Assembly: GCF_900249755.1 (NCBI RefSeq)
Contig: NZ_LT976854.1
Coordinates: 1,588,927 to 1,652,926 of the forward strand
DNA length: 64,000 nucleotides
DNA from: Cupriavidus taiwanensis
GTDB lineage: Bacteria; Pseudomonadota; Gammaproteobacteria; Burkholderiales; Burkholderiaceae
Direction of reading: 5' to 3'
Shown: positions 27,145-35,935 of the stretch, piece after piece
Layout of the letters: each line of letters begins with the position of its first letter
Numbering within the stretch: the stretch's first letter is position 1
Made by a program: the position numbers and the translations under genes
Notes under the pieces: model-generated
The model's input: the letters and a program-made list of their open reading frames with translations, nothing else
What the model was told of the DNA's origin: nothing
The model's database searches: none

Positions 27145-27606
27145 TTAACCGGTAATGAAGGCCGGCCACACCGGCATCTGCAGGTTGATGCCGTACACGA
27201 ACGCGCCCAGGCTGATCAGCACCAGCACCACCGCGTTGAGCAGCGCGCCCTTCCAGCTGAACTCATGGCTGGCCATCGACGACACCAGCACCAGCACGAA
27301 CACCGACAGCACCATGCCCAGCGGCTTGAGCAGCAGGCCGAACAGCACCACCGAGCCGAGGATCCACAGCAACGTCTTCAGGTCCCAGCGGGCCAGGTGG
27401 TCCTGCTCGCCCTTGGGCGACATCGAGGCCAGCAGCACCACTGCCCCCAGCACTGCCAGCACCAGTCCCAGCAGGAATGGAAAGTATCCGGGTCCCATCT
27501 TGGCGGCTGTCCCCATGGAATAGCCGCGAGCGACCCAGGAAAAGCCCAGCCCGACCAGAATGAACATCAGGCCGGAGGCAAAGTCCTTTTGGCTGCGTAT
27601 GCGCAA
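27145..27606 (-). CDS. tctB: Tripartite tricarboxylate transporter small subunit TctB
   Basis: A 153-residue four-helix membrane protein: RIRSQKDFASGLMFILVGLGF at the start, then GTAAKMGPGYFPFLLGLVLA near residue 40, typical of TctB. The start is probably the TTG at 27606, placed 7 bases after AGGAG; the next upstream TTG at 27621 overlaps that ribosome site itself. It precedes tctA by 13 bases. The upstream gap holds two inverted repeats. Confidence 0.88.
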   Translation of the reverse strand: MRIRSQKDFASGLMFILVGLGFSWVARGYSMGTAAKMGPGYFPFLLGLVLAVLGAVVLLASMSPKGEQDHLARWDLKTLLWILGSVVLFGLLLKPLGMVLSVFVLVLVSSMASHEFSWKGALLNAVVLVLISLGAFVYGINLQMPVWPAFITG

Positions 27607-28075
27607 AACGATTCTCCTCAAAGTTCACGAAATGCCGTGCCGGGGGCGCACTGGCTCAGGCGCGCAAGGCATGCGAGCTGGCATGCAACAAGGCATGCTC
27701 CCCGACGGTTGACCCGAACCTTAGAGACGTGATCTTTCAGGTGCCTTTCATTTGTCCTGTTTTAGGGGTATTTACCGATACCCCCTGAAAACAAGGCAAA
27801 TCCGGCCGCGTGGCGCGAAAAAATACATCACGTTGTGATGTATTTGCGCGAAAAAAAACAGAGGGGGAAAATCGACAGGAACGTCAGGCGAACAAGACGG
27901 CGCGCGCCCTTGCATCAACGCAAGGCGCGGCCGAAAAAACGCGCGCCCATGCGTGCCGGCAGGCCGCGCGTACGCTGGAAGGGAGAGCCAGCAGCGACAC
28001 GATGACACATCGATCTTTCGGAAGGCTTTCAACGCAGCGCCCGATGCCGAATTCCGATGCCGGACTTCGATGTCA
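27607..28075. promoter_or_regulatory. tctBA upstream region with two inverted repeats
   Basis: A 469-base gene-free stretch. It contains an imperfect GGGGTAT (27765-27771) / ATACCCC (27778-27784) dyad. It also has a perfect 25-base palindrome: AAATACATCAC (27821-27831), GTT, GTGATGTATTT (27835-27845). The palindrome lies 215 bases before tctB. On the minus strand it is followed by T bases, so it could be either an operator or a weak terminator of the MATE gene. Confidence 0.55.
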
Positions 28076-29566
28076 TCACCGCGCGGCTTGGGCCGCGGGC
28101 GTTGCGGCGTCGTCCGCGTCGACAACATCGCCGGCGTCTTCGCAGGGCGTGCCCATGCTGGTATCGGGCGCCTGCCCCACGGCCCCTGCCGGGTGCGGCG
28201 CGGCGGGCAGGATCTGGCTGCGGCGCCAGTTACCGAAGCGGTAGTAGCCGATCGCCAGCGCCAGCGACACCACCGAGCCCAGCGGGAAGCTCCACCAGAT
28301 CGCGTCGGCGCCGATGCGCGGACCCAGCACCCACGCGAACGGCAGCCGGATCACCCACATCGACAGGAACAGGATCACCAGCGGCGCCATCACCGCGCCG
28401 GTGGCGCGCACCGTGCCGAAGATGACGATGGTGAAGCCGAACAGGATGAACGACCACAGCACCACCACGTTGATATGCTGGGCGATGCCGATGGCGACGC
28501 TGTCGGTGCCCAGGAACAGGCCCAGCGAATGGCGGTTGAACAGGTAGATCAGCGCCACCAGCGCGCCGGTCATCGCCACGTTGAACAGCAGCCCCATGCG
28601 CGTGATGCGCGCCACGCGCTGCCACAGCCCGGCGCCGACGTTCTGCGCCACCATCGACGACACGCTGGCGCCCACCGCCAGCGCGGGCATCTGCACATAG
28701 GTCCAGAGCTGGGACGCCACGCCGTAGGCGGCGGTGGTCTGCGAGCCATAGGCGTTGACCAGCGCCATCATCACGATGGCCGACGACGAGATCACCACCA
28801 TCTGCAGGCCCATCGGCAGGCCCTTGACCACCAGCGCGCGCAGGATCGCCGGGTCCGGCACCAGCAGCGCCAGCTGGCCGCGATGCAGCAGCAGGAAATG
28901 CCGGCGCCGGTACAGCAGCACCATCATCGCCGCCAGGCTCGCCAGCTGGGCGATCAGCGTGGCCAGCGCCGAGCCCGCGATGCCCATGGCGGGGATCGGG
29001 CCCACGCCGAAGATCAGCACCGGGTTGAGCACCACGTCCAGCACCACTGACAGCAGCATGAACCAGAACGGCGTGCGCGAATCGCCGGCGCCGCGCAGCG
29101 TCATCATCACGAAGTTGTAGAAGTACATGAACGGCAGCGCCAGGAAGATGATGCGCAGGTAGGCCACCGCCAGCGGCGCGGCGTCGGCGGGGGTGCGCAT
29201 CGCGGCCAGGATGTCGGGCGTGTAGATGTAGCCGAGCGCAGACGCCAGCACCGACAGCGCGACGAAGAAGGTGGTGCTGGTGCCGACCACGCGGCGCGCC
29301 TCGTCCACGTCGCGCGCGCCGACGGCCTGGCCGATCATGATGGTGTTGGCCATGCTGATGCCGAACACCACGCCCAGCAGGAAGAACAGGATGATGTTGG
29401 CGTTGGAGGTGGCGGTCAGCGCGGCCTCGCCCAGGAAGCGCCCGACCCAGACCGAATTGATCGAGGCGTTGAGCGACTGCAGGATGTTGCTGCCCAGCAC
29501 CGGCAGCGAGAACAGCAGCAAGGTCCGGCCGATCGGGCCGGTGGTCAGTCTGGCATCGGGCTTCAT
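28076..29566 (-). CDS. MATE-family multidrug/metabolite efflux protein
   Basis: A 496-residue membrane protein with twelve helices arranged as two MatE halves (about 15-180 and 250-430). LLLFSLPVLGSNILQSLNASINSVWVG at the N-terminus and GLPMGLQMVVISSSAIVMM at the start of the second half are typical. It should export cationic or polar compounds using a Na+ or H+ gradient. The last 45 residues form a Pro/Ala/Asp-rich cytoplasmic tail. The start at 29566 follows directly on the minus strand; no partner genes adjoin. Confidence 0.9.
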   Translation of the reverse strand: MKPDARLTTGPIGRTLLLFSLPVLGSNILQSLNASINSVWVGRFLGEAALTATSNANIILFFLLGVVFGISMANTIMIGQAVGARDVDEARRVVGTSTTFFVALSVLASALGYIYTPDILAAMRTPADAAPLAVAYLRIIFLALPFMYFYNFVMMTLRGAGDSRTPFWFMLLSVVLDVVLNPVLIFGVGPIPAMGIAGSALATLIAQLASLAAMMVLLYRRRHFLLLHRGQLALLVPDPAILRALVVKGLPMGLQMVVISSSAIVMMALVNAYGSQTTAAYGVASQLWTYVQMPALAVGASVSSMVAQNVGAGLWQRVARITRMGLLFNVAMTGALVALIYLFNRHSLGLFLGTDSVAIGIAQHINVVVLWSFILFGFTIVIFGTVRATGAVMAPLVILFLSMWVIRLPFAWVLGPRIGADAIWWSFPLGSVVSLALAIGYYRFGNWRRSQILPAAPHPAGAVGQAPDTSMGTPCEDAGDVVDADDAATPAAQAAR

Positions 29567-29945
29567 GGGGGGTCGCGCGGGGGAAATCCGCCCAGTCTAT
29601 TCCTGCCCCCGGGGGCGTACAAGCACGCAGACCCTAAACCACCGTCGTTCCCGCGAAGGCGGGAACCCAGTGACCTTTAAAGACGCTGGATTCCCGCCTA
29701 CGCGGGAATGACGGTAGTGTTTGATGCCTTCACTGAACGGCATGACCGGCTGCGACCGCCCTTTTTACCTGAATGAGTTATTTCCGGACAACGACCGCCG
29801 CCGCATACTCCGGCAGGGACCAGCGCGTCCCGGGCCGGCTGCCGGACGGGGTTATCCGGGGGTTATCGGGGTTATCCGGGCTTGTCCGGATGGATCCGGC
29901 ATGCGCGAGCGCCTTCCGTCGCAGTCAAAACAAGGAGGTGGGGTC
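29567..29945. other. MATE/MHYT divergent gap
   Basis: About 379 bases without a gene. It carries the palindromic repeat at 29641-29715 (separate entry) and three copies of GGGGTTATC starting at 29848, 29859 and 29868, followed by further TCCGG repeats. The short copies may have arisen by slippage or form a binding site just upstream of the MHYT gene. Confidence 0.5.
29641..29715. repeat. 75-bp palindromic intergenic repeat
   Basis: ACCGTCGTTCCCGCGAAGGC at 29641 begins an arm ending at 29670. The matching reverse arm is 29686-29715 (GATTCCCGCCTACGCGGGAA then TGACGGT). Each arm also folds on itself through TTCCCGC/GCGGGAA. This is the common extragenic palindrome type of Burkholderiaceae and relatives. 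Confidence 0.8.
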
Positions 29946-30737
29946 ATGTTTGTCGGTTTCGAGCCTGTTGCCGGCGCCCTGGTGCCGTTTGCCTATGACT
30001 GGCCGATGGTGGGCCTGTCGTTCCTGATCTCGGTGTGCGGCGCCTATGTCGGCCTGCGCTGGTCGCGCCGGGTGCGCCTGCCCGACGGTCGCCTGGACGT
30101 CGACCGGCTGCTGTGCGCCAGCGTGGCGCTGGGCGGCGGCGCGGTCTGGTCGATGCATTTCATCGGCATGGTGGCCTACCAGACCCCGACCCACCGCGAG
30201 TTCGGCCTGTTCACCACGCTGGCCTCGCTGCTGGTGGTGATGGTGCTGGCCGGGGCCGGGCTGGCGCTCGCGTCGCGCCCGCGCGGCAGCCGCACCCGCA
30301 ACGTGGTGCAGGGCGGCGTGCTGACCGGGCTGGGCGTGGTTGCGATGCACTACACCGGCATGGCGGCGATCCGCTCCAATACCCGCTTCGACTGGGACAT
30401 CGCCGTCATCGGGCTGTCGGTGGTGATCGCCGTGGTGGTGTCGGTGGTGGCGCTGTGGCTGGCCATCACGGTGAAGACCGCCGGCAAGCAGCTGGTGGCG
30501 GCCGTGGTGATGGGCGTGGCGGTCTGCGGCATGCACTACACCGGCATGTCGGCCGGCACCATGATCTGCACCAGCCCGACCTACGCGCCCAGCCTGTTTG
30601 CGATCGAGGGCGACAGCATCGGCTATGCGGTGTTCGGGCTGAGCCTGATCACGCTGCTGGTGATCCTGGTGGTGGAGGCCACGCGCGCCGGCGCGGCCGG
30701 AACCGTCGCCATGGCGCGCACGCGCGATCCCGCCTGA
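29946..30737 (+). CDS. Stand-alone MHYT-domain membrane sensor
   Basis: A 263-residue membrane protein with about seven helices and the three conserved repeats of the MHYT domain: WSMHFIGM near residue 66, AMHYTGM near 137 and GMHYTGM near 198. The His and Met residues have been proposed to hold copper and sense a diatomic gas or redox state. Usually the domain is fused to GGDEF, EAL or LytTR outputs; here the protein ends 25 residues after the last helix with no output domain. The ATG at 29946 has an excellent AAGGAGGTG ribosome site. Its partner is unknown. Confidence 0.88.
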   Translation: MFVGFEPVAGALVPFAYDWPMVGLSFLISVCGAYVGLRWSRRVRLPDGRLDVDRLLCASVALGGGAVWSMHFIGMVAYQTPTHREFGLFTTLASLLVVMVLAGAGLALASRPRGSRTRNVVQGGVLTGLGVVAMHYTGMAAIRSNTRFDWDIAVIGLSVVIAVVVSVVALWLAITVKTAGKQLVAAVVMGVAVCGMHYTGMSAGTMICTSPTYAPSLFAIEGDSIGYAVFGLSLITLLVILVVEATRAGAAGTVAMARTRDPA

Positions 30738-30788
30738 GACCGGATCGGCGGGCTGACGGACAAACGGCCTGACGGACTCCCGACCAAC

Positions 30789-30812
30789 GGAACGGGCCGG
30801 CGCGCCCGTTCC
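30789..30812. other. GC hairpin between the MHYT and aldehyde dehydrogenase genes
   Basis: Perfect 9-base stem GGAACGGGC (30789-30797) with GCCCGTTCC (30804-30812) and a 6-base loop, with no T tract. It may be a Rho-type or bidirectional structure ending MHYT transcription. Confidence 0.4.
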
Positions 30813-30904
30813 CGCACATTCCTGGCGGGCACCCACCCGGCGCGCTGCATGAACGCGGCGGCCGGGTTAAGCTTGCGGTTTCACCGCCCACCAGGAGAAC
30901 ACGC

Positions 30905-32332
30905 ATGTACCAGGATCTCGCCCTCTATATCGACGGAGAATTCATCAAGGGAGGCGACCGGCGCGGGCAGGAGGTCATCAACCCGGCCACGCAGGAAGTG
31001 CTGGGCCAGCTGCCGCACGCCACGCGCGCCGACCTGGACCGCGCGCTGGCCGCCGCGCAGCGCGCCTTTGAAACCTGGAAGAAGACCTCGCCGCTGGAGC
31101 GCGGCAAGATCCTGCGCCGCGTCGGCGAACTGGCGCGCGAGCGCGCCCGCGACATCGGCCGCAATATCACGCTGGACCAGGGCAAGCCGCTGGCCGAGGC
31201 GGTCGGCGAGATCATGGTCTGCGCCGAGCACGCCGACTGGCACGCCGAGGAATGCCGCCGCATCTACGGCCGCGTGATCCCGCCGCGCCAGCCCAATGTG
31301 CGCCAGCTGGTGGTGCGCGAGCCGATCGGCGTCTGCGCCGCCTTCACCCCGTGGAACTTCCCCTTCAACCAGGCCATCCGCAAGATCGTCGCCGCGGTGG
31401 GCGCGGGCTGCACGCTGATCCTGAAGGGACCGGAGGACTCTCCCAGCGCGGTGGTGGCGCTGGCGCAGCTGTTCCACGATGCCGGCCTGCCGCCGGGCGT
31501 GCTGAACATCGTCTGGGGCGTTCCGGCCGAGGTCTCGACCTACCTGATCGAATCGCCGATCGTGCGCAAGATCTCGTTCACCGGCTCGGTGCCGGTGGGC
31601 AAGCAGCTGGCGGCGCTGGCCGGCGCGCACATGAAGCGCGTGACCATGGAGCTGGGCGGGCATTCGCCGGTGCTGGTGTTCGACGATGCCGATATCGACC
31701 CGGCCGCCGAGATGCTGGCGCGCTTCAAGCTGCGCAACGCCGGCCAGGTGTGCGTGTCGCCCACGCGCTTCTACGTCCAGGAGAAAGCGTATGACCGCTT
31801 CCTGGCGCGCTTCACCGAGGTGATCGGCTCGATCAAGGTCGGCAACGGCCTGGAAGACGGCACCCAGATGGGCCCGCTCGCGCACGAGCGCCGCGTGCTC
31901 TCGATGGAACAGTTCCTGGACGATGCCAGCCAGCGCGGCGGCAAGGTGGTCGCGGGCGGCTCGCGACTGGGCGACAAGGGCTACTTCTTCGCCCCGACCG
32001 TGGTCACCGACCTGCCCGACGACGCGCGCCTGATGACCGACGAGCCGTTCGGCCCGGTGGCGCCGGTAACGCGCTTCAAGGACACCGCCGAGGTGCTGCG
32101 CCGCGCCAACAGCCTGCCCTTCGGGCTGGCGTCGTATGTCTTCACCAACTCGCTGAAGACCGCGACCGAAGTGTCCAACGGCCTCGAAGCCGGCATGGTC
32201 AACATCAACCACTTCGGCATGGCGCTGGCCGAGACCCCGTTCGGCGGCATCAAGGACTCGGGCATCGGCAGCGAAGGCGGCCAGGAGACCTTCGACGGCT
32301 ACCTGGTCACCAAGTTCATCACCCAGGCCTGA
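30905..32332 (+). CDS. NAD(P)-dependent aldehyde dehydrogenase
   Basis: A 475-residue enzyme of the ALDH superfamily. Visible parts are [12 protein letters not shown] near residue 145 and [16 protein letters not shown] near 223. The glutamate motif [10 protein letters not shown] lies near 248, the catalytic Cys is in [11 protein letters not shown] near 283, and the C-terminal region reads [19 protein letters not shown]. It resembles succinate- and related semialdehyde dehydrogenases, converting an aldehyde to its acid. AGGAG lies 9 bases before the ATG. It is convergent with the oxidase cluster and stands alone. A role with the distant GABA aminotransferase is possible but not shown. Confidence 0.9.
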   Translation: MYQDLALYIDGEFIKGGDRRGQEVINPATQEVLGQLPHATRADLDRALAAAQRAFETWKKTSPLERGKILRRVGELARERARDIGRNITLDQGKPLAEAVGEIMVCAEHADWHAEECRRIYGRVIPPRQPNVRQLVVREPIGVCAAFTPWNFPFNQAIRKIVAAVGAGCTLILKGPEDSPSAVVALAQLFHDAGLPPGVLNIVWGVPAEVSTYLIESPIVRKISFTGSVPVGKQLAALAGAHMKRVTMELGGHSPVLVFDDADIDPAAEMLARFKLRNAGQVCVSPTRFYVQEKAYDRFLARFTEVIGSIKVGNGLEDGTQMGPLAHERRVLSMEQFLDDASQRGGKVVAGGSRLGDKGYFFAPTVVTDLPDDARLMTDEPFGPVAPVTRFKDTAEVLRRANSLPFGLASYVFTNSLKTATEVSNGLEAGMVNINHFGMALAETPFGGIKDSGIGSEGGQETFDGYLVTKFITQA

Positions 32333-32376
32333 GCGGCCCGGCACGCGGGCGCACGCCAGCACGGCGTGCCGCCCCG

Positions 32377-32775
32377 TCAGCGGAAGAAGATGCCGCGCGT
32401 CAGGAACGTGTGATTCGCTTCTTCCGCCATCAGCCACACCAGCACCAGCAGGCATAGCGGCGGGATCAGGATGGCGCAGATCAGCGCCATGCGCTCCCAT
32501 GCCATGTGCATGAACACCGCGACGATCAGCCCGGCCTTCAGCCCCATGAACAGCAGGATCAGGGTCCAGCGCAGGTAGCCGCTGACATGGAAGTAATCGA
32601 CCATGTAGGACAGCGCGGACAGCACGAACAGCAGCAGCCAGATCTTCAGGTAGAGCCCGATCGGGTGCTGCTGGCCGGAATGCGCGCCGTGCCCGGCGTC
32701 ATGGCCGGAGCCGTGCTGTGCCGGCGTTGCCGGCGCCGCGGGAGTTGCCGCGGGTGTTGCCGGGTTAGATGCCAT
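32377..32775 (-). CDS. Cytochrome c oxidase subunit IV-type protein
   Basis: A 132-residue protein: a low-complexity Pro/Ala and His-rich N-terminus (HGSGHDAGHGAHSGQQH) then three membrane helices (IGLYLKIWLLLFVLSALSYM, WTLILLFMGLKAGLIVAVFM, LICAILIPPLCLLVLVWLM). This is the prokaryotic COX4/CyoD-like small subunit. The ATG at 32775 is the last start of the oxidase operon, 8 bases after the stop of subunit III. The His cluster could bind metal, but this is unproven. Confidence 0.85.
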   Translation of the reverse strand: MASNPATPAATPAAPATPAQHGSGHDAGHGAHSGQQHPIGLYLKIWLLLFVLSALSYMVDYFHVSGYLRWTLILLFMGLKAGLIVAVFMHMAWERMALICAILIPPLCLLVLVWLMAEEANHTFLTRGIFFR

Positions 32776-32783
32776 GGCCACCC

Positions 32784-33500
<717 letters not shown>

Positions 33501-33523
33501 GCCGCTCCTCCTTGCCGCCGCCG

Positions 33524-34171
33524 CTAGGCCGTGCCGCAGATGTATCGCACCAGCTCGGGCGTGAGCCAGCCCAGCGCCGCCAGCAGCACCGCCCAGACCG
33601 CCAGCAGGAAATGCCAGTAGCGCGCACACAGCCGCAGGCGCAGCACCGCGGCCTCGCCGCTGCCGCGCGCCGTCATGGCAACGCCCCAGCCGGCCAGTCC
33701 GCCCAGCACGTGCAGGCCGTGCATCGCCGTCAGCAGGTAGAAGAAGCTGCCGGCGGGGTTGCCGGCCGGCATCACCTGCATCGCGCCCAGCGCCTGCCAC
33801 GCCCACAGCTGCGAGGCGACAAAGCCGGCCGCGCCCAGCCCGCCCAGGCGCAGCGCGCGCCTTGCTGCGGCCATCTCGCCCCGGGCCGCGGCGCGCGCGG
33901 CCGCCGCCATCGCCACGCTGCCCGCGGCCAGCAGCGCGGTCGACAGCCATACCTGCCACGGCAGCGCGATGCGGTGCCAGTCCGGGCTGTCCATGCGCAG
34001 CGCATAGGCGGTCAGGAACAGCGCGAACAGCGACGTGACCACGCCCATAAACACCCACAGCCCGATGCTCGCCGGCGCGCGGCGCTGCGGGTGGCGGTTG
34101 GCGGCGTTCTCGCCGGAAGGGTTGCCGCCGAAGTCGTCGCGGCTGACCTTGTAGACGGCGTCGGCGTTCAT
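33524..34171 (-). CDS. Second subunit III-like oxidase protein
   Basis: A 215-residue membrane protein with five or six helices. AMHGLHVLGGLAGWGV near residue 150 and ARYWHFLLAVWAVLLAALG near 185 are the subunit III signatures, but the N-terminal half is divergent. It overlaps coxA by 4 bases, so it is translated with subunit I. The cluster thus has two subunit III-type proteins. This one may replace an assembly or dimerisation element, or be a divergent paralogue. Confidence 0.82.
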   Translation of the reverse strand: MNADAVYKVSRDDFGGNPSGENAANRHPQRRAPASIGLWVFMGVVTSLFALFLTAYALRMDSPDWHRIALPWQVWLSTALLAAGSVAMAAAARAAARGEMAAARRALRLGGLGAAGFVASQLWAWQALGAMQVMPAGNPAGSFFYLLTAMHGLHVLGGLAGWGVAMTARGSGEAAVLRLRLCARYWHFLLAVWAVLLAALGWLTPELVRYICGTA

Positions 34172-35925
34172 GCTACGGCTCCGCGGCTGGCGTGCGGTTC
34201 AGGCTCGGCACCGCCCTCTTCCGGCGGCGCGTTCTGCGCGATAAAGTCCTCGCGCGCGCCCGGCACGCTGTAGGCGTAGGCCCAGCGGTACACCACCGGC
34301 AGGTGCGGGCCCCAGTTGCCGTGCGCCGGCGGCGTCTGCGGCGTCTGCCATTCCAGCGAGGCCGCGCGCCAGGGGTTGCCGTCGGCCTTTTGCCCGTGCC
34401 GCAGGCTCCAGAACAGGTTGAAGACGAAGAGCAGCTGCGCCGTGGCAACGACGAACGCGGCCACCGAGATATACATGTTCATCACATGCGCCGACTCCGG
34501 GATAAAGGCGTAGTTCTCGTAGGCGTAGTAGCGCCGCGGCATGCCCAGCACGCCCAGGTAATGCATCGGGAAGAAGATGGCATAGGTGCCGACGAAGGTC
34601 ACCCAGAAATGGATGCGGCCCATGCTGTCGTTCAGCATCCGCCCGGTGACCTTGGGATACCAGTGGTAGAGGCCGCCGAACACCACCAGGATCGGCGACA
34701 CGCCCATCACCATGTGGAAGTGCGCCACCACGAAGTACGTGTTCGACAGCGGGATATCGACGCTGACGTTGCCCAGGAACAGCCCGGTCAGCCCGCCGAT
34801 GATGAAGGTGCTGATAAAGGCGATGGCGAACAGCATCGGCACGGTGAAGTGGATATCGCCGCGCCACAGCGTGATGACCCAGTTGTAGACCTTGATCGCG
34901 GTCGGGATCGCGATGATCAGCGTGGTGGTGGCGAAGAAGAAGCCGAAGTACGGGTTCATGCCGCTGACGAACATATGGTGCGCCCACACCACCACCGACA
35001 GCACGCCGATCGCCAGGATCGCCCAGACCATGGTGCGGTACCCGAAGATGCTCTTGCGCGAATGCACGCTGACCAGGTCCGAGACGATGCCGAACGCCGG
35101 CAGCGCGACGATATACACCTCCGGGTGGCCGAAGAACCAGAACAGATGCTGGAACAGCAGCGGGCTGCCGCCCTTGTACTGCAGCTGCTGGCCCATCGAC
35201 ACCATCGCCGGCATGAAGAAGCTGGTGCCCATGGTCTTGTCGAGCAGCATCATCACCGCCGACACGAACAGCGCCGGAAACGCCAGCAGCGCCAGGATGG
35301 TGGCCATGAAGATGCCCCACACCGACAGCGGCATGCGCAGCAGCGTCATGCCCTCGGTGCGCGCCTGCAGCACCGTGGTGACGTAGTTGAGCCCGCCCAT
35401 GGTCGCCGCGACGATAAAGATCGCCAGCGACACCAGCATCAGGATGATGCCCCAGTCGTGCCCGGGCGTGCCGGGCAGGATGGCCTGCGGCGGATACAGC
35501 GTCCAGCCCGCGCCGGTGGGCCCGCCCGGCACGAAGAAGCTGGCCAGCAGCACGATCACCGACAGCAGGTAGACCCAGAAGCTGAGCATGTTGAGGTAGG
35601 GGAACACCATGTCGCGCGCGCCCACCATCAGCGGGATCAGGTAGTTGCCGAAGCCGCCCAGGAACAGCGCGGTCAGCAGGTAGATCACCATGATCATGCC
35701 GTGCATGGTGACGAACTGGTAGTAGCGGTTGGCGTCGATGAACTCGAAGCGGCCGGGGAAGCCCAGCTGCATGCGCATCAGGTTGGACAGCGCCACTCCC
35801 ACCAGCCCCACCACGATCGCCACGATGGTGTACTGCACGGCGATGACCTTGTGGTCCTGGCTCCAGACATAGCGCGTCCAGAAGCTCTGCGGCGCATGAT
35901 GGGCGGCGTCATCGGCGTAGGCCAT
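34168..35925 (-). CDS. coxA: Cytochrome c oxidase subunit I (heme-copper, A1 type)
   Basis: A 585-residue, 12-helix subunit. All six metal-ligand histidines are visible: FVTMHGM (helix II), GHPEVYIV (helix VI, with the cross-linked Tyr and the proton-channel Glu of type A1), VWAHHMFVSG (helix VII) and VAHFHMVMG (helix X). It reduces oxygen to water and pumps protons. The ATG at 35925 has GAGGAG 7 bases upstream; the longer upstream frame only overlaps coxB. It lies 10 bases after coxB. Confidence 0.95.
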   Translation of the reverse strand: MAYADDAAHHAPQSFWTRYVWSQDHKVIAVQYTIVAIVVGLVGVALSNLMRMQLGFPGRFEFIDANRYYQFVTMHGMIMVIYLLTALFLGGFGNYLIPLMVGARDMVFPYLNMLSFWVYLLSVIVLLASFFVPGGPTGAGWTLYPPQAILPGTPGHDWGIILMLVSLAIFIVAATMGGLNYVTTVLQARTEGMTLLRMPLSVWGIFMATILALLAFPALFVSAVMMLLDKTMGTSFFMPAMVSMGQQLQYKGGSPLLFQHLFWFFGHPEVYIVALPAFGIVSDLVSVHSRKSIFGYRTMVWAILAIGVLSVVVWAHHMFVSGMNPYFGFFFATTTLIIAIPTAIKVYNWVITLWRGDIHFTVPMLFAIAFISTFIIGGLTGLFLGNVSVDIPLSNTYFVVAHFHMVMGVSPILVVFGGLYHWYPKVTGRMLNDSMGRIHFWVTFVGTYAIFFPMHYLGVLGMPRRYYAYENYAFIPESAHVMNMYISVAAFVVATAQLLFVFNLFWSLRHGQKADGNPWRAASLEWQTPQTPPAHGNWGPHLPVVYRWAYAYSVPGAREDFIAQNAPPEEGGAEPEPHASRGAVA

Positions 35926-35935
35926 GCAGGTCTCC

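Noticed and set aside
29848-29890. GGGGTTATC repeats as a replication or iteron-type origin
   Set aside because: Only three short, unevenly spaced copies occur, with no replication gene or DnaA boxes nearby.
32339-32371. Hairpin CGGCACGC/GCGTGCCG between the aldehyde dehydrogenase and oxidase genes as a terminator
   Set aside because: It has a 17-base loop and no T tract on either strand, so the evidence is too weak.
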